From positions 64,001-128,000 of the IMG/VR virus record IMGVR_UViG_3300004151_000006: DNA of 64,000 bases. One strand, 5' to 3'. The notes below the pieces were generated by a model that was not told the DNA's origin, did no database searches, and saw only the letters and a program-made list of their open reading frames with translations. The stretch comes from a virus. Both the position numbers and the translations under genes were made by a program. Positions 1 to 8,940 of the stretch are shown here, piece by piece. Every line of letters starts with the position of its first letter. Position 1 is the first letter of the stretch.

Positions 1-2
1 GT

Positions 3-1613
3 ACTGATCCTAATTTAGCCAATGGGAAATATGTCTTAAAAGAAGGATCTGCACCTATAATTGATCGTGAGATAGAAGGTGCTTGTTATTATGTCAAGAG
101 TGTAGATCCCATCACGTTTAAACATACTTTTGCACCATTACGTATTATCATCCCCGATCAAGAAGATGAAGTCTCTATTGTTTCATATGGCAATGATAGA
201 TTCATGTTGTATTATGATGATAGGACTAAACCCACTAAACTCATCGTAGATTCTAAATTGTTTTTTGTTGGTCCTTCTTTGGTGGAGTATAGACTCTATC
301 GTGTGTTGGCTGATGGTACCAATGAATACATTTCTCTTTATTTAGATGCTGATGAACAATTCAAAGGTGAACGTATCCCAATGGCCACAGCCATGGAACG
401 TGGTGATATCAAATATTGTACCAATTGTCACACCTTAAATAAGATCATTGATGGTGAAGTCATTATCTTGGAGATCTACAATACTGTTGGTGTACTTTCC
501 ACTAAAGTGTCTTTAGTAGCTATGCGAGCAAATATCTTAAATGATTTAGCTACTGATGCAAATCCAATCGTCAAATTTGATATGGATTGTTTACAGAAAC
601 GTGGTGAAGATTTTTATATCTATGCTAAGCAAGATCCCTATCAATTAAATATCACGCCTTATGTAATTTATGCTAATGGTGTCAGACGTGATATTCCCAT
701 TGACAATCAAAGATGTTTCCTTTATGGATTTGAAGATTACAATCCTTCTTATCCTGGATATAGACAGCCCATTATGGCTAAGATCTTTTTATCCCCACGT
801 GAAGTGGCTACCATTGGTGAAGATACTGGAAAGAATCGATATATCTCTGCAATCAGAAACCTAGTGACTATCCAGAATAACAATACTGTATATGCTAAAT
901 TCAGTCTCATTCCATATTGGGATAAATTGAGTCAATCTTACAAGATCAGATGGTTTGCATATGTCAATACTCGAGATCATTTCTGGGATGTAACAGACTT
1001 GGTACGTGATGATAGTGAGACTCCTTTTGATGGTACAAAATATACAGGACAGACACAAAAGCTGACTGTCTCTATGGATCTGGCACAATTGATTGGATCT
1101 GACAGTACAATCATCCATTCTCAAAATGTTTGGTTGACTTTGTATCCTCAAATAGATTATATGCGATACACCTTTAAAGATGGTGTCAATGATAATTATT
1201 GTTATGGTGTAGAAGCAGCTTTATTCAGACGCCCATACATTCATTATGATGAAACTTTGACACAATATTTCATCCCAACATCTATCTTTAGGAATAAAGA
1301 AGCAGTACTTGAAAATTTCTATTATAATGCTAGACCCATGTTTAATCCTATCAATGAGACTGCTCCTCCAGTACCCACACATTTTAATATCCGTGATATG
1401 TTTGGACGTATGGTCATCTCTTCTCCTATTGAAATTGAACAATATACACAGGCTTGGAGTATCATCACTACTGGTCTAGCTAGTCAATATGTCAATGATA
1501 CCTTGATTGTAGAATGGTTAAAATCCAATGGTAGTGGTGGATATGAAATCATCTATGGTGTACCTGTAGAAGTACGCCGTAGTGATACTGGATATAACAC
1601 CGTTATTAATTAA
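3..1613 (+). CDS. 3' part of a large unknown (possibly virion) protein
   Basis: The reading frame is open from the first bases of the window to a TAA at 1611-1613, so the gene begins upstream; the visible part is 536 codons. A Met at 204 lacks any ribosome-binding site and should not be taken as the start. The protein is rich in Tyr, Asp and beta-branched residues with no membrane segment or recognised motif, which is compatible with a beta-rich structural protein. A strong palindromic terminator follows directly. No family was recognised; a virion role is a guess from size and composition. Confidence 0.8.
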   Translation, partial: TDPNLANGKYVLKEGSAPIIDREIEGACYYVKSVDPITFKHTFAPLRIIIPDQEDEVSIVSYGNDRFMLYYDDRTKPTKLIVDSKLFFVGPSLVEYRLYRVLADGTNEYISLYLDADEQFKGERIPMATAMERGDIKYCTNCHTLNKIIDGEVIILEIYNTVGVLSTKVSLVAMRANILNDLATDANPIVKFDMDCLQKRGEDFYIYAKQDPYQLNITPYVIYANGVRRDIPIDNQRCFLYGFEDYNPSYPGYRQPIMAKIFLSPREVATIGEDTGKNRYISAIRNLVTIQNNNTVYAKFSLIPYWDKLSQSYKIRWFAYVNTRDHFWDVTDLVRDDSETPFDGTKYTGQTQKLTVSMDLAQLIGSDSTIIHSQNVWLTLYPQIDYMRYTFKDGVNDNYCYGVEAALFRRPYIHYDETLTQYFIPTSIFRNKEAVLENFYYNARPMFNPINETAPPVPTHFNIRDMFGRMVISSPIEIEQYTQAWSIITTGLASQYVNDTLIVEWLKSNGSGGYEIIYGVPVEVRRSDTGYNTVIN

Positions 1614-1621
1614 GATTATCT

Positions 1622-1670
1622 GACTAGGAGGTGGCATCTGCCACCTCCTAGTCTTTCGTCTTCTTTTCGT
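1622..1670 (+). terminator. Intrinsic terminator
   Basis: A 15-bp stem (1622-1636 pairing with 1639-1653) followed by a T-rich run (TCTTTCGTCTTCTTTTCG) lies 8 nt after the stop of the first gene. Confidence 0.85.
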
Positions 1671-1704
1671 TTCACTCAAAGATATAATGGATGATATCCA
1701 TCAC

Positions 1705-1732
1705 ATATTTAAATATATATTATTTTATTGAA
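1705..1732 (+). promoter_or_regulatory. AT-rich phage promoter box (copy 1)
   Basis: The box ATTTAAATATATATTATTTT sits about 50 nt before the start of the 1774 gene and just after a terminator. The same core recurs in front of many other units in this window. Confidence 0.6.
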
Positions 1733-1773
1733 CTTTAATCCTTTAATATCTTTTACTTGGAGGTAATGTACAT

Positions 1774-2283
1774 ATGGATAAAATCTCAAAATTGAGACCT
1801 GAACTACAGGCACTCAAAGATCTATTTGATCCCCGTAAACGTGAACTAAAAAACATCCGTGAATTGGTCAAACATGATCCCTCTTATGTAAAAGAACTGC
1901 TGGGTGTAATTGAAGATGGACTTGATGATTTTAAATATCAATGTGAACTTGATAAATCACAACTTGCAAGTCAGGCATTGATTGGTATGATCGGCTTATT
2001 GTTGGATTATAAAAAGATAGCTAAAATCAACAGTGTTGCCGGAAAAAGAAAATTCTGTATCATGGTTATTGACACCATTTTATATCATTACCCCAACGGA
2101 TATCCTTTTCATGGTAGTCCAAATGATAAACAGTTTGTAGATACCTTTTGTACTTTTTATTTTCATGAAAATATTGCAGATTTACATGGTTCACATTGGG
2201 AAAAAGAAACTAAAGATTGTCATGAATATATGTGTAAGCTAAAGGAACAATGGATATCTATCCAAACAGGAGAAACATCATGA
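1774..2283 (+). CDS. Unknown protein, 169 residues
   Basis: First gene of a tight operon reaching to about 5.6 kb. The start is supported by TTGGAGG 10 nt upstream. The protein is mostly charged and predicted helical in its first half, with a hydrophobic helix (ALIGMIGLLLDY) near residues 67-78 that is too short and polar-flanked to be a clear membrane segment. The stop overlaps the next start (ATGA at 2280). No family recognised. Confidence 0.75.
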   Translation: MDKISKLRPELQALKDLFDPRKRELKNIRELVKHDPSYVKELLGVIEDGLDDFKYQCELDKSQLASQALIGMIGLLLDYKKIAKINSVAGKRKFCIMVIDTILYHYPNGYPFHGSPNDKQFVDTFCTFYFHENIADLHGSHWEKETKDCHEYMCKLKEQWISIQTGETS

Positions 2284-2756
2284 AAAATTTATATCAATAT
2301 GATGTATATGATCCGACTAAACGTGAGATTTTACATTATTATGGTATATCTGGTCCTGACCTGGAAGGTAATGATCTCATTTCTTTTAATATGAGAACTG
2401 AATCTAGTACTCATGCAAAATGTATCAAAAACAAAACTGTAATTCTGCAAGATGTGCTAGATAGTATTTATGTATTGGGTGGTACTTTGGATTCATGGAC
2501 TAAAGTTCATCCATTTAGTGCTGTGCATGAAACACTTATGTTGGCTATGATGAATGATATTAAAAATGAACATGTAGATTTCCTTAGATATGTATATATG
2601 ACAGATATTGATTTTACTGAACTCATGAAAAAAGGTATAGCAACATATACCAAAGAACATACTGCGTCAGTTGTATTTAATGATAAATGTGATAAAATGT
2701 ATAATTTTCATAAACTTGAAAAAATCCCCATCATGGAGGAAACTGATGATCACTAA
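2280..2756 (+). CDS. Unknown protein, 158 residues
   Basis: The ATG at 2280 overlaps the previous stop and follows CAGGAGAAACATC, so it is preferred over an in-frame ATG at 2250 that lacks a ribosome site. The protein is soluble and contains no motif I recognise. Its last codons overlap the next gene by 11 nt, suggesting translational coupling. Confidence 0.7.
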   Translation: MKNLYQYDVYDPTKREILHYYGISGPDLEGNDLISFNMRTESSTHAKCIKNKTVILQDVLDSIYVLGGTLDSWTKVHPFSAVHETLMLAMMNDIKNEHVDFLRYVYMTDIDFTELMKKGIATYTKEHTASVVFNDKCDKMYNFHKLEKIPIMEETDDH

Positions 2757-3081
2757 AATCATGCTTCAAAATCGTGAAGATGATTCAATGTGGCATGTGC
2801 ATGATAAAATCATGTTTGATTTAGCACTATACGTGGATAATAGCTATTATGCTATTCACCTTGAAACTAAAGAAGAAAAACAATACGAATTAATTAATCA
2901 ACTGTATTTGTTGGAATCTTTATTTGGAAAAAAAGAAACCCAACAAATCTCAAATTTTATTTTAACTGATTTTGATAAAGCTGAAGCTGAATTGAAAAAT
3001 ATCATGGATATGTATCGAGAGGTTAAACATGGTAAAGATTATGAAAAACAAGGTATGTTAAATCGAGTCGATTTATGTTAA
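2746..3081 (+). CDS. Unknown protein, 111 residues
   Basis: The start at 2746 follows ATGGAGGAAACTG, a good ribosome site inside the end of the previous gene. The product is acidic and lysine-rich, probably helical in the second half. It overlaps the next gene by 7 nt. No family recognised. Confidence 0.65.
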   Translation: MITKIMLQNREDDSMWHVHDKIMFDLALYVDNSYYAIHLETKEEKQYELINQLYLLESLFGKKETQQISNFILTDFDKAEAELKNIMDMYREVKHGKDYEKQGMLNRVDLC

Positions 3082-3524
3082 TAGTCTTATCACGAATAGA
3101 GAAATATAATGAATTGATCAATAGAGTGATTGAATATACCACCCTACCCGATGGGTGGGGTGGTCATGATACTGATAAAGCACCAAGTGATCTAGTCATC
3201 AATCAGGCACATCTATGGTTGCATCTTTGTAGTGAATATACAGATATCCCACCACCACACGTTACCTGTTCCACTGATAATGAAATTTGTTTAGAATGGA
3301 AACCAGATGGTGAATATAAAAGTTATTGTAGAATATTTATTAAAAATGATAGTATTTATGGTATGTTTGTGGATTATCAGAATAATAAATACTTTTCACA
3401 ATTACCCTGGTTTCATGCTACTACTCGAAAGGAACAATTCAAACAAATGAGTGTACTTCTTTTAAGAAATATTAACAATCTTGAACCCAAAAAGGAGACT
3501 CTAAGGTATGATGGATTATATTAA
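3075..3524 (+). CDS. Unknown protein with 'LPDGWGG' motif, 149 residues
   Basis: The N-terminal half carries LPDGWGGHDTDKAP (residues about 24-37), followed by PPPHV and then LEW (about residues 58-78). This spacing resembles a widespread but uncharacterised group of small bacterial and phage proteins with a 'LP..WDG.G...P' opening and a 'P.V....G...LEW' core. That resemblance is from memory and gives no function. The gene overlaps both neighbours, so it is part of the same operon as the AAA ATPase that follows. Confidence 0.7.
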   Translation: MLIVLSRIEKYNELINRVIEYTTLPDGWGGHDTDKAPSDLVINQAHLWLHLCSEYTDIPPPHVTCSTDNEICLEWKPDGEYKSYCRIFIKNDSIYGMFVDYQNNKYFSQLPWFHATTRKEQFKQMSVLLLRNINNLEPKKETLRYDGLY

Positions 3525-4836
3525 TGAATTGCTCAAAGTAATTCAATCAAATCCGATAGCAGCTAGTATCTTTGGTGCATCCACTGTAGCTGGATTATTT
3601 GTATGGGCTAGAAATATTCCAATGCAATTATTTGATTTTATTATAAACCGTATCACAAAGACTCTCACACTTGACAATTCACAACATGGTTACATTATCA
3701 ATATATTGGAAACTTATATTGAAAAAATCTATTATGCACCTAAAAATGATTTTAGTCTATCCGATGATTTAAATTCTAAAAACCAAAATGGTTCTGCTGA
3801 TAAACTAACCATTGGAGAGAATTCTACATTTTATTGTAAATTGAATGGAAAAATATGTAAAATCTCAAAATATATAGCAGGACAAAATACAAGAAATTTT
3901 ACCATGGGAGCAATTGGTCATGGGCGTAATTCTACAGATAGGCAGGTTTATAATTTTACAATAATGACACTGCGAAATATAACTTTGCTAAATTGGTATA
4001 CTGAGATCAGATCAATTCATGATAGGAACTTAAAAAAGCGAGATCATCTATTGTGTATTTTAGATGAAAATAGAGCCACCTGTGAAAAACCCTTGATCAA
4101 TTTTGATAAACTTATTTTACCAAAATCCACTAAATCTCTGGTAGATACTATCATAAATAATCTTGAATCAAATAACACATTTTATCGAGAAAGAAATATT
4201 CCACATAAAGAAGGTATATTGTTATATGGATCCCCAGGTTGTGGAAAATCTCTCTTTATACAGGGTATAGCTAGCAAATATGGATATGTCATACAATATA
4301 TTAATTTAAATCAGGTTGATGAGAATGGTTTGTTAAATATATTCACTACTGAAATGGAAAAGGTCATATTTCTCATTGAGGATATTGATTGTCAAATCAA
4401 TACTTCAATCAATAGAAATGCTCAAATCAAGTCTGAAAATTCAGGTGTATCCTTAGCACTGTTACTCAATATCTTAGATGGTATCTTGACTAAATCTAAA
4501 CAATTTGTAATCGTGACTACAAATAACATTGATGCTCTTGATCCAGCACTCATTCGTGATGGCCGTTTTAACAGTAGGATAGAATTTAAACCATTTACAT
4601 CAGATTTGATTCTTGAATATTTAAAGATGTTCTATGGTGAAAATCTATGCAGTCTTCGTGAAGAACAAATAAAAAGCTTACTCAATAAATATCCAGAAGC
4701 TACCATCACACCTGCTAAACTTGCATCTATCTGTATCAGACATAAACAGGGTTTAAATAATGAAGCAGTCTCTGAATTAAAACAGCATTTAAAAACAACC
4801 ATTATGCTTCAAAAAGAAGGAAACAACAATGGCTGA
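3508..4836 (+). CDS. BCS1-like AAA ATPase with N-terminal membrane helix
   Basis: The protein has 442 residues. A hydrophobic segment (SIFGASTVAGLFVWA, about residues 20-34) precedes a long unconserved region. The AAA module begins near residue 235 with Walker A GSPGCGKS (241-248) and Walker B FLIEDID (D292, D294), then TTNN and DPALIRDGRFN (sensor 1 and arginine-finger region). 'LLYGSPGCGKS' followed by 'YINLNQVDENGLLNIF' is the arrangement of the BCS1 AAA subfamily, known from the mitochondrial membrane chaperone and from bacterial and phage relatives. The topology suggests a membrane-anchored hexamer facing the cytoplasm. The substrate is unknown. The start at 3508 follows AAAAAGGAGAC; 3511 is an adjacent alternative. 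Confidence 0.85.
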   Translation: MMDYINELLKVIQSNPIAASIFGASTVAGLFVWARNIPMQLFDFIINRITKTLTLDNSQHGYIINILETYIEKIYYAPKNDFSLSDDLNSKNQNGSADKLTIGENSTFYCKLNGKICKISKYIAGQNTRNFTMGAIGHGRNSTDRQVYNFTIMTLRNITLLNWYTEIRSIHDRNLKKRDHLLCILDENRATCEKPLINFDKLILPKSTKSLVDTIINNLESNNTFYRERNIPHKEGILLYGSPGCGKSLFIQGIASKYGYVIQYINLNQVDENGLLNIFTTEMEKVIFLIEDIDCQINTSINRNAQIKSENSGVSLALLLNILDGILTKSKQFVIVTTNNIDALDPALIRDGRFNSRIEFKPFTSDLILEYLKMFYGENLCSLREEQIKSLLNKYPEATITPAKLASICIRHKQGLNNEAVSELKQHLKTTIMLQKEGNNNG

Positions 4837-5635
4837 CACATCATTTGAAACATCAAATGCATACTTAAAGAATTTCCTCAGAGATAAGTTATATGCAAAA
4901 TATACAGAGACTAAAGTCGTAGAACATCATTGCGCTATAAATGAAACATCTAGTACTCCAGAATATAATTACATGTTGGATGAAATCATGTTTCCCACTA
5001 CAAATGAATGGAATGAATGTTTTAAGATTATACTAAAAGGATATGGATATACCTCAGCTGAAATAATGAAAGCTAGTGAACAATTTATTTCAAATATTGG
5101 TGGAATGTTTTATCTTGAATGTGAAAAAGATCCCAAATATAAATTCACACATATAGATTACATCACCAAACAGATCACTGTTCTAGTTTCGCATGATAAC
5201 AAACATCCATGGGAACTTAATCTTGAATTTAATGATAAAAAATCTTTAGAAAATGAATTTAAGTTTTTATCTTCAATCCCCGACATTCAACGTGAAACAC
5301 GCCGATTTTTATATGATTACACTGATAATGATAAATTACTATTTAATATAGATTTTCCTAAAGATATCATTACCTTTCTTAATTTTGGTATAAATATAAA
5401 CAGTCGAATAGATTATAAAAGAAATAAAATCATCTTAGAAGCCACAGTGGCTGAATATTCAGGTCAAAAATATTATTATACTGTAACTGGAAGTAGATTA
5501 CGTGGCATGATGCAAAAACAACCCAATCACATGCATACCATTCCCCCAATTGAACGATACTTGAGTGATATTGGGATCCTTAATATGCATGAGATGTATG
5601 TTGAAATGTATCAGGATTTAATGCTCTTAATTTGA
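4829..5635 (+). CDS. Unknown protein, 268 residues
   Basis: It overlaps the AAA ATPase stop and follows AAAAGAAGGAAACAACA, so it is probably translated with it. It has no membrane segment. The stretch TTNEWNECFKIIL near residues 53-65 is weakly echoed by the next gene (RVGEWDQIFVQVL), so the two may be distant relatives. The function is unknown, though co-translation makes it a candidate partner of the AAA protein. Confidence 0.7.
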   Translation: MADTSFETSNAYLKNFLRDKLYAKYTETKVVEHHCAINETSSTPEYNYMLDEIMFPTTNEWNECFKIILKGYGYTSAEIMKASEQFISNIGGMFYLECEKDPKYKFTHIDYITKQITVLVSHDNKHPWELNLEFNDKKSLENEFKFLSSIPDIQRETRRFLYDYTDNDKLLFNIDFPKDIITFLNFGININSRIDYKRNKIILEATVAEYSGQKYYYTVTGSRLRGMMQKQPNHMHTIPPIERYLSDIGILNMHEMYVEMYQDLMLLI

Positions 5636-5758
5636 ATATATCACTATATTTTTATAAAGTATTTTTATCTTATAATACCACCTCTGTTTACAGTCTATTC
5701 AAGTAGTGATCACCATGTAACTATATACCTACTCTTGGTATGTAAAAAGGATATCGAC

Positions 5759-6262
5759 ATGCAGGCTCTAGCTACTACAATCGATGTGGTGTCTCAGGCT
5801 GATGATATTAATCGTCTCTATGATGAATCTATGGAGATAGTCACACACTACTCTATTGAGCACATGCACTTCGAATTTGAGACGATCAATCCAAAACAAT
5901 ATAGACTGGTCCATCTGGATATGCCACGTGTGGGCGAATGGGATCAGATCTTTGTACAGGTACTCGGTGATATACTCTCGTATAATCAGTATCTCAAGTT
6001 GTATCCTACTTTTATAAAGAATCAATCTGCTACCAAACGTGTGATCTTTCCTTCCAATACTTACATTAACAAATTTAAATATGATACATCTCGAATGGAT
6101 GCTGTGATTGAATGGCCCACCGTAGAAGATACTTCTATGTATCAAGAGCGTACTGTGATTTATACACCCATTTTACTTAAAATTATGCAAAGTATCCACG
6201 GTATGTTGACTAATCTCCATCAGCTACATAATCAATACAATCGTATACATCTCGTCAAATAG
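5759..6262 (+). CDS. Unknown protein, 167 residues
   Basis: The start is set at the ATG at 5759, after AAAAAGGATATCGAC, rather than at an upstream TTG. The gene stands alone between a 123-nt AT-rich gap and a terminator. The N-terminal third is richer in GC and in C-ending codons than its neighbours. No recognisable domain. Confidence 0.7.
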   Translation: MQALATTIDVVSQADDINRLYDESMEIVTHYSIEHMHFEFETINPKQYRLVHLDMPRVGEWDQIFVQVLGDILSYNQYLKLYPTFIKNQSATKRVIFPSNTYINKFKYDTSRMDAVIEWPTVEDTSMYQERTVIYTPILLKIMQSIHGMLTNLHQLHNQYNRIHLVK

Positions 6263-6278
6263 ACAATGCCAATGAATT

Positions 6279-6314
6279 GGATACAGAGGATCCCCATGGG
6301 GATCCTCTGTATCC
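6279..6314 (+). terminator. Palindromic terminator
   Basis: A perfect 36-nt palindrome (18 bp, GGATACAGAGGATCCCC arm) lies 16 nt after the stop. It has no T-run, so its terminator role is inferred from position and from the many similar palindromes here. Confidence 0.6.
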
Positions 6315-6336
6315 ACACCCATAAAGGAGTATCTTC

Positions 6337-6705
6337 ATGATCATTAAAGAAAGTGGTTTTTATGGGATCAGCCCACACCCTACAGACAATATCAACAGTC
6401 CCACCAATCAAATACCAACAGCAGTAGTATATCTCAATGGTGGGTGCATCGAAGGTGTCATTTCCAATATCCCAGGATTAGAAGTACATTTCCTTGATTA
6501 TGATACAGATGGTATTGATCAAGATGATCCTAATCTGATGGATCTCTCTGAAGAAGAAGACAAAACTGATCTCCAATACATGAGTACTCATGTGACAAAT
6601 GATATCATGAGTGATACCGAATATCAACATATTAAAGAATTGGAAGCTAAACGTATGGCTAGACATGAAGTCATTGAAAAGGAGAACAATAATGAACAAG
6701 TATGA
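6337..6705 (+). CDS. Unknown acidic protein, 122 residues
   Basis: The start follows AAAGGAGTATCTTC. The N-terminal half contains AVVYLNGGCIEGVISNIPGLEVHFLDYDTDG (residues about 29-60), a pattern seen in small conserved phage or bacterial proteins of the kind 'v.v.GG.v..V......v.v.DyD'. The C-terminal half is acidic and charged (EEEDK...EYQHIKELEAKR), probably one long helix. It overlaps the exonuclease gene by 14 nt, so the two are co-translated. Confidence 0.7.
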   Translation: MIIKESGFYGISPHPTDNINSPTNQIPTAVVYLNGGCIEGVISNIPGLEVHFLDYDTDGIDQDDPNLMDLSEEEDKTDLQYMSTHVTNDIMSDTEYQHIKELEAKRMARHEVIEKENNNEQV

Positions 6706-7378
6706 TGAAGTCCATTTCATGTTGGATGTAGAGTCTCTTAGTCTTCAACCCGATGCAGTCATTTGTACTATCGGATGTTGTACCGTTAATCCATTTATTC
6801 GACTCAGTGATCCAAATGCAACAATCTCTGTAACTTCAGCTTTATTTTACACAAAAATAGATTGGCAAGTGGAAGATGGACATATTAGTACTGATACTCT
6901 TAAATGGTGGTTTGATAAAGAAAGATCACAAGATGCACGTCAAGAATTAACTCAATCTAAAGTACCCACCAATAAAATAATTCCAACTATTGGAAAGGAT
7001 ATAGAACCCGTAACCCTATCTGTAGCAATGGATAATTTGATGGATTTTTTCAAAAGACTATCTAAACCAGACCGTGTTGATAATAAAAACGTTTATATAT
7101 GGACTACCAATAACTTTGATACAAGTCTCATCCAATATCGATTTAAACAATTCGGTATCCCTTGGCCTTTCTATTATCGTAATATTTGCAATATCCGTGA
7201 TATTTATCGTACTGCTAAAATTAAAGATCCTACTTTTGATGCTAAAGAATATATGAAGAATTTAACTACGGATAAATTTGCAGAACATCGTGTAGATTTT
7301 GTAGCACATCGTGCCGATAGTGATTGTATCACACAATCCATCACACTTGCTGAAGCATATCGTATCATCCTCAGCTGA
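6692..7378 (+). CDS. DEDDh 3'-5' exonuclease (DnaQ-like, T4 DexA type)
   Basis: The protein has 228 residues. Exo I is FMLDVESLS (D12, E14), the middle Asp is in WTTNNFDTSLI, and the last motif is VAHRADSDCITQ, which has the His-x-Ala-x-x-Asp spacing of the DEDDh class. The insert TLKWWFDKERSQDAR after exo I is typical of the T4 DexA / Rv2179c group of DNA or RNA 3' exonucleases. The start at 6692 follows AAAAGGAGAACAATA, and earlier Met codons lack a ribosome site. It probably degrades host nucleic acid or trims ends during replication; the substrate cannot be read from sequence. Confidence 0.85.
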   Translation: MNKYDEVHFMLDVESLSLQPDAVICTIGCCTVNPFIRLSDPNATISVTSALFYTKIDWQVEDGHISTDTLKWWFDKERSQDARQELTQSKVPTNKIIPTIGKDIEPVTLSVAMDNLMDFFKRLSKPDRVDNKNVYIWTTNNFDTSLIQYRFKQFGIPWPFYYRNICNIRDIYRTAKIKDPTFDAKEYMKNLTTDKFAEHRVDFVAHRADSDCITQSITLAEAYRIILS

Positions 7379-7383
7379 TATAA

Positions 7384-7442
7384 CTAGACTACCATGGGAC
7401 ATGTGTCCCATGGTAGTCTAGACACAATCTTTATTTTTTTTT
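7384..7442. terminator. Bidirectional terminator between converging genes
   Basis: A 17-bp stem (7384-7400 with 7405-7421, loop ATGT) is followed by a 10-nt T-run at 7430-7442. It lies between the plus-strand exonuclease and the minus-strand gene ending at 7445. Confidence 0.85.
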
Positions 7443-7444
7443 AA

Positions 7445-8191
7445 CTATTTTGAAACTTTATTCTTTCTGGATTCTACTAAAGTGGTACCCAGGGTTATAT
7501 AACACAGCATCAATTTTTGCACTTCCTCATAGAAAATGATCCCGAATTCCATGAGGAATAAACACATATAAAATCTATCTATAGAATTCTTTGTATCTTC
7601 TTCCTTTTTCAAATTACTAGAAATGTAATCAATAGTATTATTGATAGTCTTTAAGAGATCATCCCAGAATATTAGTTTCATAAGATCCAACATACGATTC
7701 ACTGAGAGTCTCTGATTCAAATATGTGATCTTATCCCAATCCTGGATAGATCTTGATTCACTCATACTCTTGGCTAGATACTTTTCATTCTGAATCACTT
7801 GTATTTTAGAGTACATGAGCTTACCTTGAGAAATATAACTAAAGTCTTCTATCCCGATAGTAGACAAAATATCCTTAGTAAATAGGGTCTTTAGATCTAC
7901 GTATTCTCCTCTCACAGTCTTCCCAAGGGTGATACCCAGGACCTGTGAAAAACGCATTGTACCTTCCCAATGTACCTTCCAATCAGCAAATGGCATAGTG
8001 ATGATATTTACATTCTTTAAAGCTAAAGGATCTATCTCTACTTGTTTAAGTAAAGTCTCCAACTGATCGATATGTAATCTATGATTAGCAAACAATTCTT
8101 TAAACTTGGTGATAAAGTCTTTATATTTAAGCTGCATATTTTTTAACTTCACCATCCCGTCATTGAGAAGGAGTGTGTTCTCTGTATTCAT
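7445..8191 (-). CDS. Unknown protein, 248 residues (minus strand)
   Basis: On the complement the start follows TTAAGGGGAGATC. The product is predominantly helical with many Leu, Lys and Glu and no clear membrane segment. A FYMCLFLMEFGIIFYEE stretch near residue 205 is hydrophobic but flanked by charges. It is transcribed away from the hairpin-rich gap at 8.2-8.9 kb. No family recognised. Confidence 0.75.
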   Translation of the reverse strand: MNTENTLLLNDGMVKLKNMQLKYKDFITKFKELFANHRLHIDQLETLLKQVEIDPLALKNVNIITMPFADWKVHWEGTMRFSQVLGITLGKTVRGEYVDLKTLFTKDILSTIGIEDFSYISQGKLMYSKIQVIQNEKYLAKSMSESRSIQDWDKITYLNQRLSVNRMLDLMKLIFWDDLLKTINNTIDYISSNLKKEEDTKNSIDRFYMCLFLMEFGIIFYEEVQKLMLCYITLGTTLVESRKNKVSK

Positions 8192-8519
8192 GATCTCCCC
8201 TTAAGTTAAGTCTATAACATAAAAACCATAATAGAACTTTCACACATGAGGTGCCTTCAGGCACCTCATGTACTAATTGATAAAAGATAAGATTTACTTG
8301 AGTAAAAATTTGAAGTGCAGCAATCTCGATCCTCCCTCATCTGGTGTGCAGGCCTACCCCCGGCCTGCACACGCAGACTCGGTTCGGATCTCGTAAGGAA
8401 TAAGAACTAGTACCATAAGATAACACAAAGAATATAAAATAATTTTAATATTCTTATTTTTATTAAATTAAACAATCTTAGTTTACTTTCATTACACTTT
8501 CTAAATAAGACAAAGGAAT

Positions 8520-8561
8520 GAGATAGACAGGAGATGGATAAGACCATCTCCTGTCTATCTC
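8520..8561. repeat. 18-bp perfect inverted repeat
   Basis: The arms 8520-8537 and 8544-8561 (GAGATAGACAGGAGATGG) pair perfectly around a 6-nt loop. A further 5 bp (AAGAC/GTCTT) can form beyond an asymmetric bulge. No T-run follows on either strand. Confidence 0.8.
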
Positions 8562-8669
8562 GTCTTAAGAGATCCATATACAAGACAAATACAATATGGA
8601 ACTAGGAGATGTATCTTAAGATACATCTCCCCATATATGATATGAAGATCCCCCCTTCTTCCCCCACCC

Positions 8670-8706
8670 CAGGCAAAGCGGCACCACCACGGTGTCGTTT
8701 TGTCTG
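8670..8706 (+). ncRNA. G.U-containing hairpin, likely a plus-strand RNA structure
   Basis: CAGGCAAAGCGGCACC (8670-8685) pairs over 16 positions with GGTGTCGTTTTGTCTG (8691-8706) around the loop ACCAC, using three or four G.U pairs. These wobbles work only in RNA read from the plus strand. Confidence 0.55.
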
Positions 8707-8805
8707 TGGTACAATATTGAGATATTCACCTTGGGTCATCACCCTTAGGGGCTGTCTTTAGTGTGAGTAAATACTCAGGATATACATCCGATGACCTCAG
8801 GTCAT

Positions 8806-8832
8806 CACTATTTAAAATATATATCATAATGA
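8806..8832 (+). promoter_or_regulatory. AT-rich phage promoter-like box (copy 2)
   Basis: TATTTAAAATATATATCATAATG matches the recurring core with one change. It is about 110 nt before the 8941 gene and immediately after the small hairpin at 8790-8806. Confidence 0.4.
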
Positions 8833-8940
8833 TGAAGACTATGTCATATCTCATTGAAATAGTGATCTTGGATCGGCTTATCTCCGTCGAAGACGCCGGA
8901 TGATCTGACTGTTTTTTCTATCCTTAAAAGGAGGATATTG

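Larger units (their letters stand above)
8192..8940. ncRNA. 749-nt gene-free region with a cluster of strong hairpins
   Basis: No convincing coding frame lies here. Hairpins occur at 8245-8270 (11 bp, loop TTCA), 8341-8376 (14 bp with one bulged G, C-rich loop), 8520-8561 (18 bp), 8605-8630 (11 bp), 8670-8706 (16 bp with G.U wobbles) and 8790-8806 (7 bp). An AT-rich promoter-like box follows at 8808-8830. The G.U-rich stem would be mismatched on the complementary RNA, which points to a plus-strand transcript. One or more structured RNAs, attenuators, or a replication/packaging site are all possible; the type given is the reading I favour. Confidence 0.5.

Noticed and set aside
2250-2279. Upstream Met for the second gene
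   Set aside because: The CAGGAG ribosome site lies after it and points to ATG 2280.
8325-8400. tRNA-like fold around the C-rich hairpin at 8341-8376
   Set aside because: GATCC/GGATC can close it, but there is no anticodon arm, T-loop or D-loop in the right places.
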